Origin: Methanosarcinales archaeon
GTDB lineage: Archaea > Halobacteriota > Syntropharchaeia > Alkanophagales > Methanospirareceae
NCBI GenBank assembly: GCA_025464645.1
Contig: JAODGF010000125.1
Span: 1-6,500 of the forward strand
Direction of reading: 5' to 3'
DNA length: 6,500 nt
The notes under the pieces were generated by a model, which saw nothing but the letters and a program-made list of their open reading frames with translations, was not told where the DNA came from and did no database searches. Positions 1 to 5,568 of the stretch are shown in pieces; position 1 is the stretch's first letter; every line of letters starts with the position of its first letter. Position numbers and translations under genes: made by a program.

Positions 1-1
1 C

Positions 2-928
2 TCTTTAGGTGTTAGTCCAATTCCATTCAAAACCTGTGACTATTCCTGTGTGTACTGCCAGCTTGGCAGGACAACGCACATGACCATTCAGCGTGCAGAC
101 TTCTTCCCTCCGGAAGAGATATTGAGCGAAATCAAAAGGGCAATAGAAGCAGAAAGCAGCCACAGCGAAATAGATTTTGTCACCTTCGTAGGCGAAGGGG
201 AACCGACTTTATGTAAAAGCCTCGGTTGGCTAATCAGGAAGACCAAAGAGATAGCAAATGTACCCACAGCGGTTGATACCAACGGTTCGCTTCTCTATCG
301 AGAAGACGTAAGAATCGACCTCTCGGAAGCAGACGTTGTTATGCCATCGCTTGACGCAGGCACTGCCGAAACATTCAGACGGATAAACAGACCGCACCGT
401 GGGATAGATTTTGAAGCGGTTGTCGAAGGTATGGAAAAGTTCAGGCAAGAATATGATGGTGAGATATGGGTAGAAGTCATGCTGGTAAAGGGGCTCAATG
501 ACTCAGCCAAGGAATTGGAAGCGATAAAAAGCCGGCTTAGCCTTATAGAGCCCAATCGAACGTATATAAATGTTCCGATAAGACCACCAGCGGAACCGTG
601 GGCTGTGCCGCCTGATAAAGAGAGCATCGTATTAGCACATGCGATTCTCAGTGATGTTAATGTAGTGGATATTACCGCGGAAGAGACGGGAGAATTTTCT
701 ATCGAGGGATTCACAAACCCCGAAGATGCTATTTTAGCCATAATAAGACGGCATCCAATGCGTGAGGAGCAGGTTATAGAAACGCTTAAAAAATTCGAGG
801 TAGAGGAAAGAGGTGTTCACGACAGTTTAACGAGGCTGGCGAAAAGCGGAAAAATAAAGAAGGTTAAATACCGGGAAAAAATCTTCTGGCTTACAGTGGA
901 GGAAAGGAGAGGATACAGGAAGAAATAA
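2..928 (+). CDS. Radical SAM protein, COG0731 type (5'-truncated by window edge)
   Basis: The reading frame is open from base 2, so the visible 308 residues lack only the N-terminus, which lies before the window. Reading upstream of the first in-frame GTG (base 50) gives the peptide CDYSCVYC, the radical SAM CX3CX2C motif (visible Cys 12, 16 and 19) that binds a [4Fe-4S] cluster and S-adenosylmethionine. A GTG start at 50 would remove two of these cysteines and must be wrong. Further family marks are GEGEPTL (visible residues 64-70, the SAM-binding 'GGE'-like strand), INRPHRG, VKGLND and RPPAEPW. The last 65 or so residues resemble a winged-helix domain (HPMREEQVIETL to KIFWL). This matches archaeal COG0731 Fe-S oxidoreductases, relatives of the wyosine enzyme TYW1, but it is shorter and its substrate is unknown. 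The next gene starts 43 bases downstream on the same strand. Confidence 0.88.
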   Translation, partial: SLGVSPIPFKTCDYSCVYCQLGRTTHMTIQRADFFPPEEILSEIKRAIEAESSHSEIDFVTFVGEGEPTLCKSLGWLIRKTKEIANVPTAVDTNGSLLYREDVRIDLSEADVVMPSLDAGTAETFRRINRPHRGIDFEAVVEGMEKFRQEYDGEIWVEVMLVKGLNDSAKELEAIKSRLSLIEPNRTYINVPIRPPAEPWAVPPDKESIVLAHAILSDVNVVDITAEETGEFSIEGFTNPEDAILAIIRRHPMREEQVIETLKKFEVEERGVHDSLTRLAKSGKIKKVKYREKIFWLTVEERRGYRKK

Positions 929-931
929 ATG

Positions 932-943
932 ATATAAAATACG
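932..943 (+). promoter_or_regulatory. Possible TATA box for the ArsP_2-type exporter gene
   Basis: GATATAAAATAC is centred about 35 bases before the ATG at 972, in the gap after the radical SAM stop. Archaeal transcription usually begins about 25 bases after the TATA centre, here near 962. That would give a leader of about 10 bases carrying the TTGGAG Shine-Dalgarno at 962-967. Read-through from the upstream gene is equally possible. Confidence 0.35.
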
Positions 944-971
944 TTAAATCATTCATAGCAGTTGGAGAAAA

Positions 972-1994
972 ATGGATGAACTATCATCTGTCATCAATCA
1001 TTCGGTTATGATAACCATATTTGTCTTTGTAATGATGCTTATCGTTGATTATATAAACGTCTTAACAAAAGGGAATATGGAGAAGGCGTTGAAAGGGGGG
1101 AGAAGCCGACAATACGCTATTGCTTCTTTCCTCGGCGCAACACCCGGCTGCTTAGGTGCATTTGCGAACGTCTCCTTTTATGTCCACGGGTTGTTATCAT
1201 TTGGCGCTATTGTAGGGGGAATGATTGCAACCTCGGGGGATGAAGCGTTTGTGATGCTCGCGCTTTTTCCTAAAGAGGCAGTGTTCCTTTTTGCGGTATT
1301 GTTTATACTGGGTATTATAGGTGCCCGAATAGCAGATAAAGCAGCGTCTATATTTAAAATAGTTCCCTGTCAGGAATGCACGTTACAAAAGATTCATAAA
1401 GAAGAGTGTCGCTGCTTCGCGCCAGAAGAATTAAAGAAATTTCCTAAGCTTTCTTTGCCCCGATACGCCCTTCTTTCCTTTCTTTTTAGCCTTCTCGTTG
1501 GGATAGGAATGGGGATAGTGGGACCACAGACGTGGAATTGGCAGAGGATAACGCTCCTTTCTTTGCTGTTGATAACTGCATTTATTGTGGCAACCGTACC
1601 AGAGCATTACCTTAAGGAGCATATGTGGGAACATATAGTAAAAAAGCACCTGTGGCAGGTATTTCTCTGGACGTTTTTCGCGCTGCTTTTCATTAGCTTT
1701 GGACTTCAGTATTGGGATTTGGAAGGTTTTATCAGGGCGAATATGATATTGATATTGCTGATTTGCGCGCTTGTGGGACTAATACCTGAGTCGGGTCCGC
1801 ACATGATTTTTGTGATGATGTTTGCAAGCGGGCTCATCCCCTTCTCAATACTGCTCACCAGTTCCATTGTGCAAGACGGACACGGAATGCTGCCTCTGTT
1901 CTCTTACACGATAAAAGATTCGGTCTTGATAAAGTTATTCAATCTTCTATTTGCAATCGTAATTGGGTTGCCCCTGTTCCTTTTAGGTATATAA
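972..1994 (+). CDS. Putative 10-TM heavy-metal exporter (ArsP_2 / putative manganese transporter family)
   Basis: This 340-residue integral membrane protein has about nine or ten hydrophobic segments (roughly residues 9-31, 49-66, 72-98, 102-122, 164-183, 191-210, 227-245, 256-271, 277-296 and 320-340). Conserved motifs GATPGCLGAF (55-64), TSGDEAF (87-93), GLIPESGPHMIF (269-280) and QDGHGMLPL (301-309) match my memory of the family annotated 'putative 10TM heavy-metal exporter' or 'putative manganese transporter'. The GATPGC and GLIPESGP elements look like matching halves of an internal duplication. The central loop is rich in metal ligands: Cys 133, 136, 146 and 148, then a His/Glu stretch at 211-226 (His 212, 217, 221, 226). 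The ATG is preceded by GGAG at 5-base spacing. Efflux of a divalent metal or metalloid is inferred from the family; the substrate is not shown by the sequence or by neighbouring genes. Confidence 0.8.
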   Translation: MDELSSVINHSVMITIFVFVMMLIVDYINVLTKGNMEKALKGGRSRQYAIASFLGATPGCLGAFANVSFYVHGLLSFGAIVGGMIATSGDEAFVMLALFPKEAVFLFAVLFILGIIGARIADKAASIFKIVPCQECTLQKIHKEECRCFAPEELKKFPKLSLPRYALLSFLFSLLVGIGMGIVGPQTWNWQRITLLSLLLITAFIVATVPEHYLKEHMWEHIVKKHLWQVFLWTFFALLFISFGLQYWDLEGFIRANMILILLICALVGLIPESGPHMIFVMMFASGLIPFSILLTSSIVQDGHGMLPLFSYTIKDSVLIKLFNLLFAIVIGLPLFLLGI

Positions 1995-2077
1995 GAACCC
2001 CAAACGTTGCAAACCCGGCATACGCTAAGAACGAAAGGATGTGTCAGAATACCCTTTGTCACCTAATAGGGAAACTT
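1995..2077. other. Convergent intergenic gap
   Basis: These 83 bases lie between the exporter stop and the stop of the minus-strand zinc-ribbon gene. I see no gene and no strong oligo-T terminator on either strand. A weak 4-bp stem (CCCT at 2052-2055 with AGGG at 2068-2071) is not convincing. Confidence 0.5.
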
Positions 2078-2248
2078 TTATTCTTTCGGCACGGGTTTCC
2101 CACAGTAGGGGCAGTAGCTCCACGCTTCCTCAACCTGCTGGTCGCAGTAAGGGCAATCAACGAATAACCTTGCCCCGCAGTAAGGGCAACACTCCCATCC
2201 CTCCTCATATCCTTTTATTTCCCTGCCACATTTTGGACACTTGACCAT
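2078..2248 (-). CDS. Small double zinc-ribbon protein, 56 aa
   Basis: On the minus strand an ATG at 2248-2246 opens a 56-residue frame ending in TAA at 2080-2078. It contains four CXXC knuckles: CPKC (Cys 4, 7), CCPYC (20/21, 24), CPYC (32, 35) and CPYC (46, 49). Paired in order, these make two tandem rubredoxin-like zinc ribbons. There is no other domain, signal peptide or membrane segment. The regular knuckle spacing and the repeated CPYCG / CPYCD pattern support a real gene over a chance frame. It lies 36 bases downstream of amrS on the same strand and has its own TATA box, so it may be transcribed both with amrS and alone. Stand-alone double zinc ribbons of this kind are often partners or adaptors in archaea; no specific function can be assigned. 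An overlapping plus-strand frame at 2041-2244 is its shadow. Confidence 0.8.
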   Translation of the reverse strand: MVKCPKCGREIKGYEEGWECCPYCGARLFVDCPYCDQQVEEAWSYCPYCGKPVPKE

Positions 2249-2270
2249 GCTATAAAATAAGTTACAAATC

Positions 2271-2280
2271 CATATAAAAA
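2271..2280 (-). promoter_or_regulatory. TATA box of the zinc-ribbon gene (leaderless transcript likely)
   Basis: Read on the minus strand this is TTTTTATATG, centred about 27 bases before the ATG at 2248. That is the usual distance from an archaeal TATA centre to the transcription start, so the mRNA should begin at or next to the start codon. No Shine-Dalgarno is present between the two, which agrees with leaderless translation. The box lies 5 bases beyond the amrS stop codon. Confidence 0.6.
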
Positions 2281-2284
2281 TAAC

Positions 2285-3295
2285 TTACAATATCCCATCT
2301 ATCTTTGCACCACAATTTGGACATCTTGAATCCCGAATTTTATTCTTCAGAATCCGGAATCCATAGCGCCTGATTAGCAGCTCTCCGCATTGATAGCAGT
2401 AAGTATTCTCCCCTCCCTCTCCCGGAACATTGCCCTCGTACACGTATCTTAATCCCACATCCAGCCCAATTTCACGCGCTTTTCGCAGGGTAGTAACAGG
2501 TGTTGGGGGGAGATCAAGTAGTTTATATGCGGGATAGAACTGAGAGATATGCCATGGGATGTCCATGCCCACACTTTTGATGAATTCGGCAATCCCTCTG
2601 AACTCCTCCTCCGAATCGTTCAACGTTGGTATAACCAGCGTGGTTACTTCAACCCAAACGCCCAAACTCTTGTAGAGCTTTATCGCATCCAGGACGGGTT
2701 GCAGGTGCCCACCGCAATTTTTCCGATACATCTCTTCTGATAATCCCTTCAGGTCTACATTTACCGCATCTAAATAAGGTGCGAGCGTGCGTATCGCTTC
2801 TTCCGTAATATGCCCGTTTGTGATAAAGGTGTTGCATATCCCCTCTTTCTGCGCCAGTCGGGCGGTGTCATAAGCGAACTCGAAAAAGATGGTCGGTTCG
2901 GTGTAGGTGTAGGCGATGGTCCTACAACCGTATTGCCTGGCTGCTGCAACAATCTCTTCAGGCGATGCATCTTCCCCTTCAATCCGTTTATCACCTTCTT
3001 TTGGCATCTGGGAGATATGGAAGTTCTGGCAGTTCTTGCATCTGAAATTACAGCCAACCGTAGCAATTGAGTATGCCTCAGAGCCGGGATGAAAATGAAA
3101 GAGAGGTTTCTTCTCTATTGGGTCAATCCCTTGCGCAACTACCTTACCGTAAACCAGGCTGTAAAGGATACCATCCCTGTTTTCCCTGACTCCACATATC
3201 CCCCTCTTCGATTCGTTTATCTTGCAATGATGAGGACATAGATGACATCTAACCGCATTCTCTTCCAGTTTCTCATAGAACATTGCCTCTTTCAT
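2285..3295 (-). CDS. amrS: AmmeMemoRadiSam system radical SAM enzyme
   Basis: This 336-residue protein matches the AmrS family. The N-terminus carries a four-cysteine region (Cys 17, 20, 24, 34: CHLCPHHC then GICGVREN). The radical SAM motif GCNFRCKNCQNFHISQ follows (Cys 82, 86, 89), with the typical YTEPT (131-135), FITNGH (157-162), NVDLKG (179-184) and PWHISQFYPAY (247-257) stretches. A C-terminal zinc ribbon (Cys 300, 303, 325, 328) is, as I recall, shared by many family members. The enzyme is related to pyruvate formate-lyase activators and should generate a 5'-deoxyadenosyl radical in the cytoplasm; its substrate is uncertain. The family usually co-occurs with MEMO and AMMECR1 proteins, neither of which is in this window. 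The ATG at 3295 follows AAGGAG (3312-3307) by 11 bases and GAAGG (3305-3301) by 5. A second ATG at 3283 (Met 5) is a less likely start. The zinc-ribbon gene is 36 bases downstream. Confidence 0.93.
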   Translation of the reverse strand: MKEAMFYEKLEENAVRCHLCPHHCKINESKRGICGVRENRDGILYSLVYGKVVAQGIDPIEKKPLFHFHPGSEAYSIATVGCNFRCKNCQNFHISQMPKEGDKRIEGEDASPEEIVAAARQYGCRTIAYTYTEPTIFFEFAYDTARLAQKEGICNTFITNGHITEEAIRTLAPYLDAVNVDLKGLSEEMYRKNCGGHLQPVLDAIKLYKSLGVWVEVTTLVIPTLNDSEEEFRGIAEFIKSVGMDIPWHISQFYPAYKLLDLPPTPVTTLRKAREIGLDVGLRYVYEGNVPGEGGENTYCYQCGELLIRRYGFRILKNKIRDSRCPNCGAKIDGIL

Positions 3296-3337
3296 CTTTA
3301 CCTTCTCTCCTTTCGATTTATGTGATGACTGACATGG

Positions 3338-3350
3338 AAAAAATTAAAAG
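3338..3350. promoter_or_regulatory. A/T-rich core of the divergent amrS / DUF2111 promoter region
   Basis: AAAAAATTAAAAG sits near the middle of the 101-base gap between the divergent starts at 3295 and 3397. Used as a TATA element rightward it predicts a start near 3370, leaving the AAGGTG ribosome site at 3383-3388 in the leader. Used leftward it predicts a start near 3317, leaving AAGGAG (3312-3307) in that leader. The fit in both directions is suggestive, but the box itself is a weak match. Confidence 0.3.
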
Positions 3351-3396
3351 GAATGAAAATAATAATTCTCTTCAAGGATAAAAAGGTGTAAAAAAA

Positions 3397-3804
3397 ATGG
3401 AAGAAAAAGAGTTGAGTATAGTGGTAAATGAGGATGCAACGGCAGAACAAATCGCGCCGATAGCGAAAGCGGTTAATGACTTGTTTGTAATGCCCGTAGC
3501 AATGCGAAGCAGGAATAAAAAGGGTGTAAGAGTGGAAAAAGGAGAAATTATAGACTTTGAATACACCGGTCCAGTATTAGAGCAAGTACTGAAGGAGAAT
3601 CGGGAGATACACACCAATCTTCTTAAGGGTAAGTATGCAGGTGTACCGGTGGTTGTCGTTCCAATTAGAAATAGAAAAGGGGACGCAGTGGCTGCTTTGG
3701 GCATTTTTGACCTGGTTGGAACAGTAGATTTGGGTGCTCTATTTGCCGACTATCCAGCGGTGCTTGAACAGGTTAGGTCATTTCGTAAAGGAGAGCGGAA
3801 ATAG
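3397..3804 (+). CDS. DUF2111 family protein
   Basis: This soluble 135-residue protein has no signal peptide or membrane segment. It resembles the DUF2111 family of uncharacterised proteins from methanogen-type archaea, recognised by the run from VVNEDATAEQIAPIAKA through MRSRNKKGVRVEKGEIIDFEYTGPVLEQ to PVVVVPIRNRKGDAVAALGIFDL. The second half alternates strands and a final helix (about residues 80-130) in a way that recalls GAF/PAS- or Cache-like ligand-binding folds. This is my inference from the pattern, not an established assignment. The ATG follows AAGGTG (3383-3388) by 8 bases. The TauE/SafE permease gene begins 19 bases after its stop, so the two are probably co-transcribed, which would fit a cytoplasmic sensor or accessory protein for that permease. 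No catalytic motif is evident. Confidence 0.75.
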   Translation: MEEKELSIVVNEDATAEQIAPIAKAVNDLFVMPVAMRSRNKKGVRVEKGEIIDFEYTGPVLEQVLKENREIHTNLLKGKYAGVPVVVVPIRNRKGDAVAALGIFDLVGTVDLGALFADYPAVLEQVRSFRKGERK

Positions 3805-3823
3805 AATTATCTACCACTGAGTA

Positions 3824-4567
3824 ATGCCTCAAATTACACTGATCGTCATTTACATCTGTATCGGTCTTTTCGCGGGATTTATGAGTGGTATGTTTGGAAT
3901 CGGCGGCGGTGCCGTTAGGATACCTTTACTTAATCTCGCAGGTTTGCCTTTACTCAGTGCTTTTGGAATCAACTTATTTATCGTGCCTTTCTCATCATTA
4001 GTGGGCGCAGTGAGCCAATGGAGGAATATAGATAAAGAGAAAGCGATTTATTTAGGGTTAGGAGGTATTTTTGGAGCTATGATAGGGGCATTTCTCGCGG
4101 GTTTAATCCCAACGTTAATTTTAGCAGTCATTTTCGTTGCCCTTTCTCTTGTAATTGTATTAGGGCTATTTTTAGACCGAATTGTGCCCACACTTGCTCA
4201 TAAAATAAATCTTACGCATAAGAGTGCTTTCGCATCTTCTTTTTTCCTTAGCTTAATATCAGCTATTCGCGGCGGGAGTCCGGGTTCTCTATTTCCCGCT
4301 TTTTTAAAAGCCATAGGGTGCGATATCCATAGAGCAATTGCAACCTCCTTATGTGTAACGATTTTTACATGTATAGGTGCAGCAATAATATTTTGGTCCC
4401 GGGGTGATATAATCTGGCTGCCGGCGATTTTTGCGCTCATTGGTTCAATGGTAGGAGCAAGGCTTGGAAGTGCGGTCTCATTAAAAACCAAATCGGTCTG
4501 GCTGGAAATTGGTCTTGGGGTATTAGTTATGGGTCTTGCTTTTATTACCGTGTATAAGGCAGTCTAA
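3824..4567 (+). CDS. TauE/SafE family sulfite/sulfonate-type permease
   Basis: This 247-residue membrane protein has about eight hydrophobic segments and the internal two-fold repeat of the TauE/SafE (PF01925) family. The first half has GFMSGMFGIGGGAVRIP (18-34), close to the family's G-x-x-x-GxGGG-x-x-x-P pattern. The second half has RGGSPGSLFPAFLKAIG (149-165), followed by HRAIATSL (169-176), the usual A-x-ATSL element. Length is normal for the family. Members move sulfite, sulfoacetate, other organosulfur anions or other small anions across the cytoplasmic membrane; the substrate here cannot be told from sequence. No clear Shine-Dalgarno precedes the ATG. With only 19 bases after the DUF2111 stop, translation may depend on coupling to that gene. 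Confidence 0.9.
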   Translation: MPQITLIVIYICIGLFAGFMSGMFGIGGGAVRIPLLNLAGLPLLSAFGINLFIVPFSSLVGAVSQWRNIDKEKAIYLGLGGIFGAMIGAFLAGLIPTLILAVIFVALSLVIVLGLFLDRIVPTLAHKINLTHKSAFASSFFLSLISAIRGGSPGSLFPAFLKAIGCDIHRAIATSLCVTIFTCIGAAIIFWSRGDIIWLPAIFALIGSMVGARLGSAVSLKTKSVWLEIGLGVLVMGLAFITVYKAV

Positions 4568-4600
4568 GTTACTACTGCTCAAATAGCTCAAAAGCATAAC

Positions 4601-4609
4601 TTTATATAC
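4601..4609 (+). promoter_or_regulatory. TATA box of the GYD-like gene
   Basis: TTTATATAC is a strong archaeal TATA match preceded by an A-rich stretch (AAAGCATAAC) where a BRE would lie. Its centre near 4605 predicts a transcription start at about 4629-4632. Just upstream, GCTCAAA occurs twice, at 4577 and 4586, one 9-base step apart; no role is known. Confidence 0.65.
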
Positions 4610-4633
4610 TTAGATTATTATATAATAAATGTC

Positions 4634-4641
4634 AGGAGGTG
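4634..4641 (+). promoter_or_regulatory. Ribosome binding site that favours the start at 4653
   Basis: AGGAGGTG is a near-complete Shine-Dalgarno sequence 11 bases before the ATG at 4653. It lies inside the coding sequence if the ATG at 4629 is used, where it would have no purpose. It therefore argues for the downstream start. Confidence 0.6.
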
Positions 4642-4652
4642 TAAAAAAAGAG

Positions 4653-4898
4653 ATGTTGTTCATAACGTGCGTGAGAGTCAATCCAGGCATGGTGGAAGAT
4701 GCGAGGAAATTTGGTGACGAGATACTTAAAAATCCGCCCACAGGCGTCAAGTTCCTGCAAGTGTATCATACGCTGGGCAGATATGACGCGGTATGGATTT
4801 ATGAGGCGGAAGACCCAAAAGTGATAATGGACTTCCTCCACCAGAGCAGGGACGTTTCAACAACGGAGACCTGGGTTGCCTTTGCGCGGGAGAAGTAA
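4653..4898 (+). CDS. Small GYD-like / Lrp-AsnC ligand-domain-like protein
   Basis: From the ATG at 4653 the product is 81 residues; from the ATG at 4629 it would be 89. It has a single ferredoxin-like alpha/beta domain: strand MLFITCVRV, helix MVEDARKFGDEIL, strand GVKFLQVYHTLG, then GRYDAVWIYEAEDPK, helix VIMDFLHQ, and strand TTETWVAFA. The G-x-YD-x-V-x-x-x-EA-x-D core and the closing T-ET-x-VAF match the GYD family, and the fold is shared with the ligand-binding domain of Lrp/AsnC regulators. There is no DNA-binding domain, so it is not a regulator on its own. Such small dimeric proteins may bind ligands or act as accessory sensors; the function here is unknown. The shorter start is preferred because of the AGGAGGTG site and because family members begin directly at the first strand. 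It has its own promoter and a T-rich terminator, so it is probably monocistronic. Confidence 0.75.
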   Translation: MLFITCVRVNPGMVEDARKFGDEILKNPPTGVKFLQVYHTLGRYDAVWIYEAEDPKVIMDFLHQSRDVSTTETWVAFAREK

Positions 4899-4907
4899 GG
4901 AATTGAG

Positions 4908-4948
4908 AAAAGGGGCTTAAGTCTCTTTTTTATTTTTTTTACTTTTTT
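4908..4948 (+). terminator. T-rich terminator with a weak hairpin after the GYD-like gene
   Basis: Ten bases after the stop, AAAAG (4908-4912) can pair with CTTTT (4925-4929), extended by GGG/TCT wobble pairs around a CTTAAG loop. T runs at 4926-4931, 4933-4940 and 4943-4948 follow. Archaeal RNA polymerase terminates at oligo-T tracts with or without a hairpin, so the T runs carry most of the weight. The minus-strand gene ending at 4981 converges on this region but shows no comparable T run in its own direction. Confidence 0.6.
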
Positions 4949-4980
4949 ATTGTTTTACTGTTTGATTGATTTGATCAAAA

Positions 4981-5289
4981 TCACATCGAATCGCGAGCTG
5001 ATACGACTGAGCGCATCTTCTGTTTTATCGACCCTTCTTTATCCCTTCTCTCATCTATCCTCAGAGTTGTAACAACTCTTTCAGCACCCTGCTCGAAAAC
5101 AGATTCATGCACAGCCTCGAATGCGTTTAAAATTACAGAGATGTCTTCTGCTTCAAATATCGTGCTCATAGCTGTAAGCTCTGGTTTCAATCCTAATTCT
5201 TTCAAGGCATCCACTGCTTTTGCCACGTATTTACTCACGCCTGGTGTTTTTGTGCCTATTGGAATAACAGTAATTTCGGCAATTATCAT
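4981..5289 (-). CDS. MTH1187 / DUF77 family thiamine-binding protein
   Basis: This 102-residue cytoplasmic protein shows the full pattern of the MTH1187 (DUF77, Thiamine_BP) family. It opens with MIIAEITVIPIGT and PGVSKYVA, has a middle AMSTIFEAEDI element, and closes with AVHESVFEQGAERVVTTLRIDERRDK and a KQKMRSV helix. Family structures are ferredoxin-like oligomers, and relatives bind thiamine or its precursors, which suggests a carrier or sensor role. Length is normal for the family. No other thiamine gene is nearby, so a biosynthetic context cannot be claimed. The ATG at 5289 begins the first strand directly and lacks a clear Shine-Dalgarno. It diverges from the ferredoxin gene across a 57-base A/T-rich gap and converges with the GYD-like gene. 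Confidence 0.88.
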   Translation of the reverse strand: MIIAEITVIPIGTKTPGVSKYVAKAVDALKELGLKPELTAMSTIFEAEDISVILNAFEAVHESVFEQGAERVVTTLRIDERRDKEGSIKQKMRSVVSARDSM

Positions 5290-5346
5290 GTCATTTTATA
5301 TAATTTATTTATCTCACTTTAAAAATTTTTTGATTTTTGAACAAAA
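5290..5346. promoter_or_regulatory. Shared divergent promoter region (thiamine-binding protein / ferredoxin)
   Basis: This gap is almost entirely A/T. It contains TTTTATATAA (5294-5303) and CTTTAAAAAT (5316-5325). The second lies about 27 bases before the ferredoxin ATG at 5347, the distance expected for leaderless transcription; the first would give a leader of about 20 bases. Leftward, TATA-like sequence lies very close to the ATG at 5289, so the exact leftward element is unclear. Neither gene shows a strong Shine-Dalgarno. Confidence 0.4.
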
Positions 5347-5538
5347 ATGGGAATCCCTGTCGTAGAGCAGAAGCGATGTACAGGATGTAGAGAGTGTCTC
5401 AGTGTCTGTGAAGTAAATGCAATCGAAATCGTGAATGAAAAAGCGGTAATAGATTACAGCAGGTGTTATAGTGATACTGGTAGGTGCCGAGCATGTATAG
5501 AAAATTGCCTGCAAGGTGCTATCTTCGAAATGGATTAG
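5347..5538 (+). CDS. Small ferredoxin with two four-cysteine motifs
   Basis: This 63-residue protein has a classical CXXCXXCXXXC motif (Cys 11, 14, 17, 21) and a second motif, CX6CXXCXXXC (Cys 40, 47, 50, 54). Eight cysteines in this order predict a two-cluster [4Fe-4S] ferredoxin, with each cluster using three Cys of one motif and the last Cys of the other. Two features are unusual: the second motif is stretched (CX6C where clostridial types have CX2C), and the proline that normally follows the fourth Cys of each motif is replaced, by Glu 22 (CEVNAI) and Leu 55 (CLQGAI). It should be a soluble cytoplasmic electron carrier; no partner enzyme is adjacent. It converges with the DUF1684 gene, the stops being 30 bases apart. 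Confidence 0.88.
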   Translation: MGIPVVEQKRCTGCRECLSVCEVNAIEIVNEKAVIDYSRCYSDTGRCRACIENCLQGAIFEMD

Positions 5539-5568
5539 TAAGAAATGAAAAACATACTGCCGTAGATA

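Noticed and set aside
295..741. 148-aa minus-strand open frame inside the first gene
   Set aside because: It is the antisense shadow of the radical SAM gene; its Ser/Thr/Ile-rich sequence has no recognisable domain.
2041..2244. 67-aa plus-strand open frame
   Set aside because: It lies opposite the zinc-ribbon gene, starts without a ribosome site, and has a low-complexity, family-less sequence; the minus-strand CXXC pattern is far more convincing.
4967..4981. GATTTGATCAAAATC near-palindrome between convergent genes
   Set aside because: It is short and A/T-rich, lies at the end of a gene, and lacks a T run on the minus strand, so there is no reason to call it an operator or terminator.
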